Of a stretch of 16,350 nucleotides of DNA, positions 5,765 to 12,482 are shown in pieces. The translations under genes were made by a program, and so were the position numbers. The stretch covers positions 1 through 16,350 of the forward strand of contig JABFXM010000165.1 in NCBI GenBank assembly GCA_013361745.1, read 5' to 3'. Numbering within the stretch: the first letter of the stretch is position 1; every line of letters starts with the position of its first letter. The notes below the pieces were generated by a model. It ran no database searches. It was not told the DNA's origin and saw only the letters and a program-made list of their open reading frames with translations. The DNA comes from Gemmatimonadaceae bacterium. Lineage in GTDB: Bacteria; Gemmatimonadota; Gemmatimonadetes; Gemmatimonadales; Gemmatimonadaceae.

Positions 5765-6979
5765 ATGATGCAGAACCGCACGCGCACGTTCCTGAGCTTC
5801 GCCGTCCTGGCCGCCGTGGCCGCCTGCTCGCCGGACAACTCGCTCTCGCCGAGCGGCGCCGCGGCGCCTAACGCTTCCGTCTCGAGCACCGGGCAGGCGA
5901 TGCAGTTCCTGCACGCACGGGTCTGCCCGGGCGCGGTCGTCGGCACGGCGCGCTGCCACTCGTGGGTCCGCGTCGACGCGAAGGGTGCCCCGATGGCGAC
6001 GACGACTCCGAGCGGCTACGGCCCGGCGGACCTGACGTCGGCGTACTCCATCGCGGCGAACTCCGGCGCCGGCCAGACGATCGCGATCGTCGACGCCTAC
6101 GACGATCCGAACGCGGAGAACGACGTGAACGTCTATCGCAGCCAGTACGGGCTGCCCGCGTGCACGACGGCGAACGGCTGCTTCAAGAAGATCAACCAGA
6201 GCGGCGGCACGAGCTATCCCAAGGCCAACGGCAGCTGGGCGCAGGAGATCTCGCTCGATCTGGACATGGCGAGCGCGATCTGTCCGAACTGCCACATCCT
6301 CCTCGTCGAGGCGAGCTCGAACTCCTTCGCCAACCTCTCGGCCGCGGTCGACCAGGCGGCGAAGACCCCCGGCGTCGTCGCGATCTCCAACTCCTACGGC
6401 GGCAGCGAGTACTCGAGCGAGACGACCGACGAGGCCCACTACAACCACCCCGGCATCGCCGTCACGGTCAGCTCGGGTGACAACGGCTACGGCGTCGAGT
6501 TCCCGGCGGCGTCGCAGTACGTGACCGCGGTCGGCGGCACGCACCTCACCCGCTCGGGCACCGGCTGGGCCGAGACGGCGTGGAGCGGCGCGGGCAGCGG
6601 CTGCAGCGCCTACATCACGAAGCCGAGCTGGCAGACGGACGCGGGCTGCGCGCGCCGCACGGTCGCCGACGTCTCCGCGGTCGCCGATCCGAACACGGGC
6701 GTCGCGGTCTACGACTCGTACGCCTACCGCGGCTCGTCGGGCTGGATGGTCTTCGGCGGCACCAGCGTCGCCGCGCCGATCATCGCCAGCGTCTACGCGG
6801 TCGCGAACAACACCAGCGCGATCACCTACGGCTCGTACCCGTACTCGCACACCGCGTCGCTCCACGACGTGACGTCGGGCAGCAACGGCACCTGCGGCGG
6901 CTCGTACCTCTGCACCGCGATCACCGGCTACGACGGGCCGACCGGCCTCGGCACGCCTAACGGCACCGGCGCCTTCTAG
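5765..6979 (+). CDS. S53 (sedolisin-type) serine-carboxyl peptidase, predicted lipoprotein without pro-domain
   Basis: A 404-residue protein. Residues 1-21 form a lipoprotein signal (MMQNRTRTFL..., lipobox VAAC with Cys21), so it should sit in a membrane facing the periplasm or outside. The catalytic residues of the family are visible: Glu161 and Asp165 in WAQEISLDLD (ExxxD), Asp239 in SSGDNG and nucleophile Ser334 in GGTSVAAP. The C-terminal segment LHDVTSGSNGTC...GYDGPTGLGTP (Asp368, Asp390) matches the calcium-binding end of sedolisins. The catalytic domain begins near residue 82, so the pro-domain of about 200 residues seen in kumamolisins is missing. Eight cysteines outside the lipobox could form disulfides. 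GGAG (5752-5755) precedes the ATG by 9 bases. The frame is open further upstream, but only the later ATG gives a signal peptide. It carries two octamer copies, each as CCT-AAC (Pro-Asn). Confidence 0.92.
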   Translation: MMQNRTRTFLSFAVLAAVAACSPDNSLSPSGAAAPNASVSSTGQAMQFLHARVCPGAVVGTARCHSWVRVDAKGAPMATTTPSGYGPADLTSAYSIAANSGAGQTIAIVDAYDDPNAENDVNVYRSQYGLPACTTANGCFKKINQSGGTSYPKANGSWAQEISLDLDMASAICPNCHILLVEASSNSFANLSAAVDQAAKTPGVVAISNSYGGSEYSSETTDEAHYNHPGIAVTVSSGDNGYGVEFPAASQYVTAVGGTHLTRSGTGWAETAWSGAGSGCSAYITKPSWQTDAGCARRTVADVSAVADPNTGVAVYDSYAYRGSSGWMVFGGTSVAAPIIASVYAVANNTSAITYGSYPYSHTASLHDVTSGSNGTCGGSYLCTAITGYDGPTGLGTPNGTGAF

Positions 6980-6983
6980 GAGC

Positions 6984-7083
6984 GGCTGGAGGCTGAAGGC
7001 TCGAGGCTGGAGGAAAGAGGCGACGGCGCCCCCGCATTGCGGAGACGCCGTCGCTTTCTGCTTCCAGCCTCCAGCCTTCAGCC
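6984..7083. repeat. Heptamer-type inverted repeat flanking the terminator between convergent genes
   Basis: Just after the S53 stop (6984-7013) the sequence repeats words of the form GGCTGGAGGCTGAAGG. Before the GH3 stop (7061-7083) the complementary words CTTCCAGCCTCCAGCC and TTCAGCC appear. The two arms can pair outside the 9-base stem at 7020-7054, making one long imperfect hairpin of about 100 bases. Low-complexity CCAGCCT words like these look like an intergenic repeat rather than chance, but I cannot confirm other copies. Confidence 0.6.
7020..7054. terminator. Bidirectional hairpin terminator between the S53 and GH3 genes
   Basis: GCGACGGCG (7020-7028) and CGCCGTCGC (7046-7054) form a perfect 9-base stem with a 17-base loop. 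It is preceded by GAAAG and followed by TTTC, giving short A and T runs for either direction. It lies between two converging stop codons (6979 and 7085), the expected place for a shared terminator. Confidence 0.65.
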
Positions 7084-7084
7084 C

Positions 7085-9073
7085 CTAATACCGCAGCCCG
7101 AACCCCGACCGGTACAGCGGGCGCGCGCTGTCGTGCGGGAGGTCGGCGCGCTGCGACTCGACGGCCTTCATCGACGACGGAAGGTCGAAGGGCAGCTTCC
7201 CCTGCGGCTTCGCGCGACCCGCGATAACGTCGAGCAGCGCGTCGTCGCTCACGCCGAAGTTCGCGATCACGGCGCGGGCACGCGTCGTCAGCGGCGTCAC
7301 GATCGCCGGACGGTCGAGGTAGACCGTCACGATCGTCGGTACCACGGCGCTGATCCGCTTGAACGCCTCGTAATCGGGATCCCTGTCGCGGAAGGCGAGG
7401 TTTCCCTCGTGCTGCATCGCGCCGAACACGTACTGCGGATGCAGGCGCTCGAAGGGCGCCGTCAGGCGCACGATCGCGACGTCGGCGGCCTTCGGATCGC
7501 TCGCCACGGTCCATCCCGCGCGCGCGACGGCGGCGGTGTCGAGCCCGTAAACGTAGACGCGAGTCGTCTTCCGCGCGCGCGTCGCGCCTAACGGCAGGAT
7601 CCGCCCCCGGTTCTGGAGCAGCACCAGCGAGCGGCGCTGCGCGTCGAGCCCTGCCGCGCGGAGCTCGGGCGTCCCCACCAGGGAGTATGCCGCGGCCGCG
7701 TCCACGTACGGATTCTCGAACAGCCCGAGCGCGAACTTCTGCTCGAGGATGCGCTGCACCGAGCTGTCGAGGCGGGCTTCCGTGAGCTCGCCCGCGCGCA
7801 CCGCGTCGATGAGCATGTCGGCGCGCTCCGTACCGCCGAACTGATCGACGCCGGCCTGCACCGCCTTCACGAAGCGGGCGCGCATCGGGAGATTCTCCAC
7901 GCCCCACGGCATCCCGATGTCGGCGAAGGAGGGGCGCGTCCCCGCCGGCGCGCCCTCGCGGCACTTCACGTTGCAGTCGTTCGTGATCGCCCAGTCGGTG
8001 AGCACGATGCCGCGGAAGCCGTACCGGCCGCGAAGGATGTCGGTGAGCAGCTGACGGTTGAAGCCCGCGCCCACCTGCTCGATCGGCTTGCCCTGCCAGG
8101 TCGCGCCCTCGAGGATCGCGTATGTCGGCATCACCCCGGCGACGTGCGCGGCGAAGGCGCCGAGGAAGGGACGGATGTGGTAGTCGAGGCTCGAGCCCGT
8201 GAGCGTCGCGACGCGGCCGTAGTAGTTGTGGCTGTCGAAGCCCTCCTTCACCGCGCCGTATCCCACCCAGTGCTTCACGATCGCCGCGACGCCGACGCTG
8301 TCGACGCCGCCGGCGCCGTGCTGTAAGCCCTCGACGTACGCCTTCACCAGGCGCGCGGCGAGCGCGGCGTCCTCGCCGAAGGTGCCGGGGATGCGGCTCC
8401 AGCGCGGCTCGGTCGCGAGGTCCGCCTGCGGCGAGAGCGCCATCTGGATCCCGACCGCGCGGTACTCCCGCCGCGCGACGTCGCCGAACTTCCGCACGAG
8501 CGCGCTGTCGCCGATCGCCGCCAGGCCTAACGCTTCCGGCCACTGCGAGAAGCGCCCCGGCCGCACGCTCGCCCCCGCGACGTATTGGAAGTGGTTGCGC
8601 GGGTCGGTGCTGATGGTGAGCGGGATCCCGAGCCGCGTCGCCTCGGCGATCGCCTGCAGGGTGTCGTTCTGCAGGGCGAGCGAGTCGGGAGCGCCGGCGA
8701 GGCGGGTGATCATGCTCGTCACCTTCGTGCTGTCGATGAGCGCGCGATTGGCCGCGACGTCGTAGCCGCCGCCCATCCCGGCTCCGCCGGTCCCGCCCCC
8801 GGTGCGCGCGGTGCCGTGCATCATCGTCCCCGCCTTCTCCTCGAGCGTCATCCGCGCGACGAGATCGCGCGCGCGGGCATCGGGGGAGAGGCGCCAGTCC
8901 TCGTACGGGTCGAGCTGGCCGTTGCGATCGAGATCGCGGAAGCGCAGCCCGTCGCGCTCGATGATCGCGACCCCATGCGAGCCGAGGGTCGGCTGCGCGA
9001 CGGGCGCCTGCGCGACGGCGAGCGCGGGAAGTGTGGCGACCGCCAGGGCCGCGATCATCGGACGAAGGGTCAT
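7085..9073 (-). CDS. Secreted glycoside hydrolase family 3 (beta-glucosidase/xylosidase-like)
   Basis: A 662-residue exported enzyme predicted to remove terminal sugars from beta-linked oligosaccharides. Residues 1-22 form a Sec signal peptide (cleavage near AVAQA). A calcium-loop-like segment DLDRNGQLDPYEDW (47-60) follows. The GH3 N-terminal barrel shows MTLEEKAGTMMHG (75-87), GIPLTISTDPRN (149-160), IPGTFGEDAALAARL (228-242) and IVKHWVGYGAVKEGFDSHNY (265-284). The nucleophile is predicted as Asp360 in GIVLTDWAIT. The C-terminal domain begins near RRSLVLLQNRGRILPLG. GAGGAA (9080-9085) lies 6 bases before the ATG at 9073; an ATG one codon earlier (9076) is equally in frame. The gene begins 28 bases after the kinase stop, so they are probably co-transcribed. 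Two octamer copies appear as TTA-GGC codons. Substrate specificity cannot be fixed. Confidence 0.92.
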   Translation of the reverse strand: MTLRPMIAALAVATLPALAVAQAPVAQPTLGSHGVAIIERDGLRFRDLDRNGQLDPYEDWRLSPDARARDLVARMTLEEKAGTMMHGTARTGGGTGGAGMGGGYDVAANRALIDSTKVTSMITRLAGAPDSLALQNDTLQAIAEATRLGIPLTISTDPRNHFQYVAGASVRPGRFSQWPEALGLAAIGDSALVRKFGDVARREYRAVGIQMALSPQADLATEPRWSRIPGTFGEDAALAARLVKAYVEGLQHGAGGVDSVGVAAIVKHWVGYGAVKEGFDSHNYYGRVATLTGSSLDYHIRPFLGAFAAHVAGVMPTYAILEGATWQGKPIEQVGAGFNRQLLTDILRGRYGFRGIVLTDWAITNDCNVKCREGAPAGTRPSFADIGMPWGVENLPMRARFVKAVQAGVDQFGGTERADMLIDAVRAGELTEARLDSSVQRILEQKFALGLFENPYVDAAAAYSLVGTPELRAAGLDAQRRSLVLLQNRGRILPLGATRARKTTRVYVYGLDTAAVARAGWTVASDPKAADVAIVRLTAPFERLHPQYVFGAMQHEGNLAFRDRDPDYEAFKRISAVVPTIVTVYLDRPAIVTPLTTRARAVIANFGVSDDALLDVIAGRAKPQGKLPFDLPSSMKAVESQRADLPHDSARPLYRSGFGLRY

Positions 9074-9101
9074 CATCGGTTCCTCGGTTCCAGCGAGTGC
9101 C

Positions 9102-11135
9102 TCATCGCGCTGCTTCCCCACGCCCGGCGGCGAGGGGCACGGTGAGGGTGAAGGTGCTTCCCCTGCCGGGCGTGCTGCTCGCCGTGAGCTCACCACCCAT
9201 CCCGCGCGCGAGATCGCGACTGATCGCCAGTCCGAGCCCGACGCCCTCGTGCGGACGCGTCAGCCCCTGGTCCACCTGCACGAAGGGATCGAACACGCTC
9301 GCGAGCTTGTCGGCGGCGATCCCGACACCGGTGTCGCTGACGGCGATCGCGACCACTCCGTCGCTCGCGGCACAGGAGAGACGCACTTCCCCGCCAGGCT
9401 CGGTGAACTTCACGGCGTTCGAGAGGAGGTTGAGCACGATCTGCTGCAGCTTCTCGCGATCGCCGCGCACGTGGAGACCGTCGGCGGCGGGTGTGTGACG
9501 GAAGGTGAGGCCGCGCGCCCGCATCTGCGGCACGACGAGCGCTTCGCAGGTGCCGAGGACCTCGCCGAGCGGCACGTCGCCGACGACGTAGCTCACCGCG
9601 CCCGCTTCGATGCGCGCGTAGTTCAGCACGCCGTTGATGAGCCCGAGCAGGTGGCGCTGGCTCTGCTGGATCCGCGCGAGGTCGGCGCGCTGCTCGGGGG
9701 TCACGGTACCACGGATCCCGAGCTCGAGCAGCTCGGCGTAGCCGCCGATCGCGTTCAGCGGCGTGCGCAGCTCGTGGCTCATCACGGCGAGGAACTCGCT
9801 CTTTCCGCGGTTCGCGGACTCGGCCTCGCGACGCGCCTGTTCGGCCTCCGCGCGCGCGCGCTCGCTCTCGCCGAGCAGCCGCTCGACCTCGCGGCGGGCG
9901 ACCACCTGCTCCGTGATGTCGGAGCCGTGGACGACGACGCCCGAGCGCGTTCCGTCCGCCTCGGTGAGCGGCTGGAATACCATGTCGAGGTAGCGAGGCT
10001 CGAGAGGCGCGCCGGGCGTGCGCTGGAGTTTCACCGGCGCCTCGCGGCCGACCCACGGCTCGCCTGTCTCGTAGACGCGAGTGAGGAGCTCCTCGAACCC
10101 CTGGCCGCGGATCTCCGGGATCGCTTCGAGCAGCGGCTTGCCGATGATCTCGCGGTGCCCGACGAGCTGGTAATAGGCCTCGTTCACGAAGTCATAGATG
10201 TGCCCGGGCCCGCGAAAGGCGACGATGAAGCTCGGCGCGCGGCGGAAGACTTCGGCGAGTCGCGCCCGCTCGACCTCGAGCGCGTGCACGAGCCGCTCGC
10301 GCTCCGCCTCGGCCGCCTTGCGCGCGCCGATGTCGCGGAAGTGCACCATCAGTCCTCCCGCCCACGGGTCGGTCCGGACGTCGAACCAGGTGCCTAACGG
10401 CGGGAAGTACGCCTCGGCCGACGTGACGCGGCCGGTCGCCATCGCCTCGCGGTAGGGCCCCTCGAAGGGCGAGCCGATGACGCCGGGAAACATCTCCCAG
10501 AGCGTGTGCCCGAGCAGCTTCGCGCGCGTCGTCTGGAGCAGCGGCTCGGCGGCGTCGTTGACGTAGATGAAGCGCCAGTCGCGGTCGAGCAGGTAGACTG
10601 CGTCGGCGATGCTCGCGAGGACGGCCTCGCTCCGGTCGCGCGCCGCGCCGGCCTCGGCGCGCGCCTCCTCGCTGTCGCGAAGCAGTCGCTCGACCGCGCG
10701 CCGCGCGCCCACCTCCGCCTCGTGCTCGAGCAGCTGCGTCGTCACGTCCTCGATCTGGTGCAGCACGTACCTGACTCCGCCGTCCGCGTCGAGCACGACC
10801 CGGTTGCAGGCCGACCAGTAGCGCACCGCCCACGACCCGTCCGGGCCCTGGACGTCGTAGCGCTGGATCGGGACCCGGTGGGTCGCGCGCGTCCGGAGCA
10901 CCGTTTCGAGCGAGGCGCGAAGGTTCTCGACGCCGGTCGGCTCGGGGTTCGCCGGGTTCGCGTCGGGAAAGACCTCGAAGACCCCGCGCCCGAGGATCTC
11001 GGCGCGTCGCGTCAGCGTCGCGTCGAGATACCAGTCGCTCGCGGCGAGGATCGTGAACCGCGGCGCGTCCGGCGCGAGCACGAGCAGGTTCGCCGGCACG
11101 GCGTCGAAGAGTGCGTGAAAATCGGGCTGCGTCAC
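9102..11135 (-). CDS. Cytoplasmic sensor histidine kinase with three PAS domains
   Basis: A 677-residue kinase with no transmembrane helix. Three PAS/PAC units are seen at about 5-135, 165-275 (ending in FRDIG) and 295-412 (ending in HGSDITEQ), linked by charged coiled-coil-like stretches. The dimerisation/phosphoacceptor domain reads KSEFLAVMSHELRTPLNAIGG with His454. The ATPase domain shows the N box QQIVLNLLSNAVKFTE (Asn573), G1 SDTGVGIA (Asp601), F box FDPFVQVDQG and G2 GVGLGLAIS (631-639). There is no receiver domain, and no response regulator lies nearby. The GTG at 11135 is chosen because the PAS fold begins there and a promoter-like -10 ends 6 bases upstream. The open frame runs to 11204 but adds unlike sequence. 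A TTA leucine carries an octamer copy. The signal is unknown. GH3 follows by 28 bases. Confidence 0.92.
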   Translation of the reverse strand: MTQPDFHALFDAVPANLLVLAPDAPRFTILAASDWYLDATLTRRAEILGRGVFEVFPDANPANPEPTGVENLRASLETVLRTRATHRVPIQRYDVQGPDGSWAVRYWSACNRVVLDADGGVRYVLHQIEDVTTQLLEHEAEVGARRAVERLLRDSEEARAEAGAARDRSEAVLASIADAVYLLDRDWRFIYVNDAAEPLLQTTRAKLLGHTLWEMFPGVIGSPFEGPYREAMATGRVTSAEAYFPPLGTWFDVRTDPWAGGLMVHFRDIGARKAAEAERERLVHALEVERARLAEVFRRAPSFIVAFRGPGHIYDFVNEAYYQLVGHREIIGKPLLEAIPEIRGQGFEELLTRVYETGEPWVGREAPVKLQRTPGAPLEPRYLDMVFQPLTEADGTRSGVVVHGSDITEQVVARREVERLLGESERARAEAEQARREAESANRGKSEFLAVMSHELRTPLNAIGGYAELLELGIRGTVTPEQRADLARIQQSQRHLLGLINGVLNYARIEAGAVSYVVGDVPLGEVLGTCEALVVPQMRARGLTFRHTPAADGLHVRGDREKLQQIVLNLLSNAVKFTEPGGEVRLSCAASDGVVAIAVSDTGVGIAADKLASVFDPFVQVDQGLTRPHEGVGLGLAISRDLARGMGGELTASSTPGRGSTFTLTVPLAAGRGEAAR

Positions 11136-11141
11136 ATGCCA

Positions 11142-11170
11142 ATGATCCCCCCGGGATGCAACGCGGTCAA
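11142..11170 (-). promoter_or_regulatory. Candidate promoter of the histidine kinase / GH3 unit
   Basis: On the minus strand TTGACC (11165-11170; 5 of 6) and GATCAT (11142-11147; 4 of 6) are 17 bases apart. The -10 ends 6 bases before the GTG at 11135, which again predicts a leaderless mRNA. The -10 match is only moderate. Confidence 0.45.
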
Positions 11171-11218
11171 CCGCGCCAAGGTTCGCGCCGGCGGGCGTGC
11201 ACACATCGCGGATGGGCC

Positions 11219-11246
11219 TTGCGAAAACCAGGGCGCGGTGTAATAC
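11219..11246 (+). promoter_or_regulatory. Candidate promoter of the ArsR-family/SRPBCC operon
   Basis: TTGCGA (11219-11224) and TAATAC (11241-11246) are 16 bases apart. The -10 match is modest, but it sits 8 bases before the ATG at 11255 and lies inside the operator palindrome. A start near 11253-11255 would give a leaderless message. Confidence 0.5.
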
Positions 11247-11267
11247 TGAACCACATGGTTCACTATT
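11242..11267. promoter_or_regulatory. Operator palindrome spanning the -10 box and the start codon of the ArsR-family gene
   Basis: The arms AATACTGAACCA (11242-11253) and TGGTTCACTATT (11256-11267) are separated by CA and pair at 11 of 12 positions; the inner seven pairs (TGAACCA/TGGTTCA) are perfect. The second arm overlaps the ATG at 11255 and encodes the first residues MVHY of the repressor. Binding here would cover the -10 box, the transcription start and the initiation codon. Autoregulation by the encoded ArsR-type protein is the natural reading, inferred from position. Confidence 0.8.
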
Positions 11268-11593
11268 CGACCTCGCTCGATTCCTCCTTCGCCGCGCTCG
11301 CCGATCCGGTCCGCCGCGACGTGCTCGTGCGACTCGCCCGCAGGGACGCGTCGATCAGCGACCTCGCCGGCGCCTTCGAGATGACCCTCACCGGGATGAA
11401 GAAGCACGTCCAGGTGCTCGAGGACGCGGGGCTCGTCACCACCGAGAAGGTGGGACGGGTGCGCTGGTGCCGGCTCGGCCCGCGCCGGCTCGAGAAGGAG
11501 AACGAGTGGATCGCGAAGTACCAGTCCATGCTCGAGGCCCGATACGATCGTCTCGGTGAGTTCCTCGAGCGCACCCGGGGGGAACACCCATGA
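11255..11593 (+). CDS. ArsR-family winged-helix repressor paired with an SRPBCC protein
   Basis: A 112-residue DNA-binding protein. The first helices read SSFAALADPVRRDVLVRLAR. The helix-turn-helix is ISDLAGAFEMTLTGMKKHVQVLEDAGLV (34-61), followed by the wing VGRVRWCRLGP. There is no CxC metal-binding motif (one cysteine only, Cys72), so it is not a metalloid sensor like the ArsR at 4862-5200. It belongs to the common class that precedes an AHSA1/SRPBCC gene. ATG 11255 is taken as start because it lies just after a -10-like box and within the palindrome; there is no Shine-Dalgarno. The stop overlaps the next start in ATGA, so the two proteins are coupled. The ligand is unknown and may be a hydrophobic molecule bound by the SRPBCC partner. 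Confidence 0.92.
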   Translation: MVHYSTSLDSSFAALADPVRRDVLVRLARRDASISDLAGAFEMTLTGMKKHVQVLEDAGLVTTEKVGRVRWCRLGPRRLEKENEWIAKYQSMLEARYDRLGEFLERTRGEHP

Positions 11594-12084
11594 CCACCAC
11601 CACCGCCCACATGTCGACGAACGCCGCAACGCTCAGCACCCCGTCCGACCGCGAGATCCGCGTCGAGCGCATCTTCAACGCGCCGCGCGAGCGCGTCTGG
11701 AAGGCGATGAACGATCCCGCCCTCATCGCGCAGTGGTGGGGACGCGGCAACAAGCTCGTCGTCGAGAAGCACGAGCCGGTGCGCGGGGGACACTGGCGCT
11801 ACGTCGAGCACGCGAACGGCGAGCAGCACGGCTTCGAGGGTCGCTACGCCGAGGTGACCCCGCCGGAGCGCGTCGTCCGCACCTTCGAGTGGGACGGAAT
11901 GCCGGGGCACGTCATCCTCGAGACGGCGACGCTCGAGGACCTGGGCGACGGTCGCACGAAGCTCGTGAGCGTCTCGCTGTTCATGACGACCGCCGACCGC
12001 GACGGGATGCTCCACTCCGGGATGGAAGGCGGGATGAACGAGAGCTATCGCGCGCTCGACAAGGTGCTGGCGTCGATGAAGTGA
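11590..12084 (+). CDS. SRPBCC/AHSA1-domain protein
   Basis: A 164-residue soluble protein with a START-like fold. Family signatures are IRVERIFNAPRERVWKAMND (23-42), AQWWGRGN (47-54), GGHWRYVEH (65-73), the strand pair VVRTFEWDGMPGHVILET and the final helix MNESYRALDKVLASM. Such proteins form a deep hydrophobic pocket and are related to the Aha1 Hsp90 co-chaperone domain, but in bacteria most have unknown ligands. The first 20 residues (MTTTTAHMSTNAATLST...) are low-complexity. The GGGGGGAA run before the ATG (about 11578-11585) serves as ribosome-binding site. It overlaps the ArsR-family gene by 4 bases. No enzymatic residues can be named with confidence. Confidence 0.9.
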   Translation: MTTTTAHMSTNAATLSTPSDREIRVERIFNAPRERVWKAMNDPALIAQWWGRGNKLVVEKHEPVRGGHWRYVEHANGEQHGFEGRYAEVTPPERVVRTFEWDGMPGHVILETATLEDLGDGRTKLVSVSLFMTTADRDGMLHSGMEGGMNESYRALDKVLASMK

Positions 12085-12091
12085 CGCGCTT

Positions 12092-12110
12092 GCCGGAGCC
12101 GCGGCTTTTT
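12092..12110 (+). terminator. Weak intrinsic terminator after the SRPBCC gene
   Basis: GCCG (12092-12095) can pair with CGGC (12102-12105), directly followed by TTTTT (12106-12110). It lies 8 bases past the stop at 12084. The stem is short, so this is a candidate only. Confidence 0.4.
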
Positions 12111-12120
12111 CAACGGCAAC

Positions 12121-12283
12121 AGCATGTAGGGAGACAACTGCGCTAACGAAGGAGTCAACTGCCTCAACCAGGGAGAACGGCATTGGAGGCTCGGCCGCAA
12201 TGCCGTTCTCCTTTGGTGACGTCGTTGACTCCTTTGTTGATGCAGTGTTCTCCGTGGTTGATGCAGTTGTCTCCCAACATGCT
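12121..12283. repeat. Inverted element built from 21-bp tandem units
   Basis: On the plus strand three 21-base units start with GGAG at 12130, 12151 and 12172. On the minus strand units of the same length occupy 12254-12274, 12233-12253, 12212-12232 and a partial one ending at 12211. A typical unit is GGAGACAACTGC followed by ATCAACCAC. The two arrays face each other across a stem GGAGAACGGCATTG (12172-12185) / CAATGCCGTTCTCC (12198-12211), with AGCATGT near 12121 matching its inverse near 12277-12283. Because 21 is a multiple of three, each unit reads as a heptapeptide like GDNCINH. The plus frame has a stop (TAG) immediately before the array. It is AT-richer than its surroundings. The rest of 12085-12482 shows no gene; 12284-12482 is unassigned upstream sequence of the acyl-CoA dehydrogenase. 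Confidence 0.85.
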
Positions 12284-12482
12284 TTTCACAAGAGCCACCC
12301 GTCGCCGAGCAATACAGCGGCCATCGCCCCGCCGCCGAGGAGCTCCCTCGCCACACGGAGCGATCCGATGCCCACCGACGAGCCGCCGTCGGCGTGATGC
12401 GCACGCCTCTGTAGGGATATCCCGTCCTGCGCTCCGGGCCTCGGGTGCTGCATATTCCGGCAGGCCCAACCCAGAGCATTTA

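Noticed and set aside
8802..10397. 531-codon plus-strand open frame opposite the GH3 start and the histidine kinase
   Set aside because: Antisense to well-supported domains on the other strand and without family signals.
12121..12283. Possible CRISPR array
   Set aside because: The 21-base units are contiguous without spacers and change orientation in the middle; no cas genes are present.
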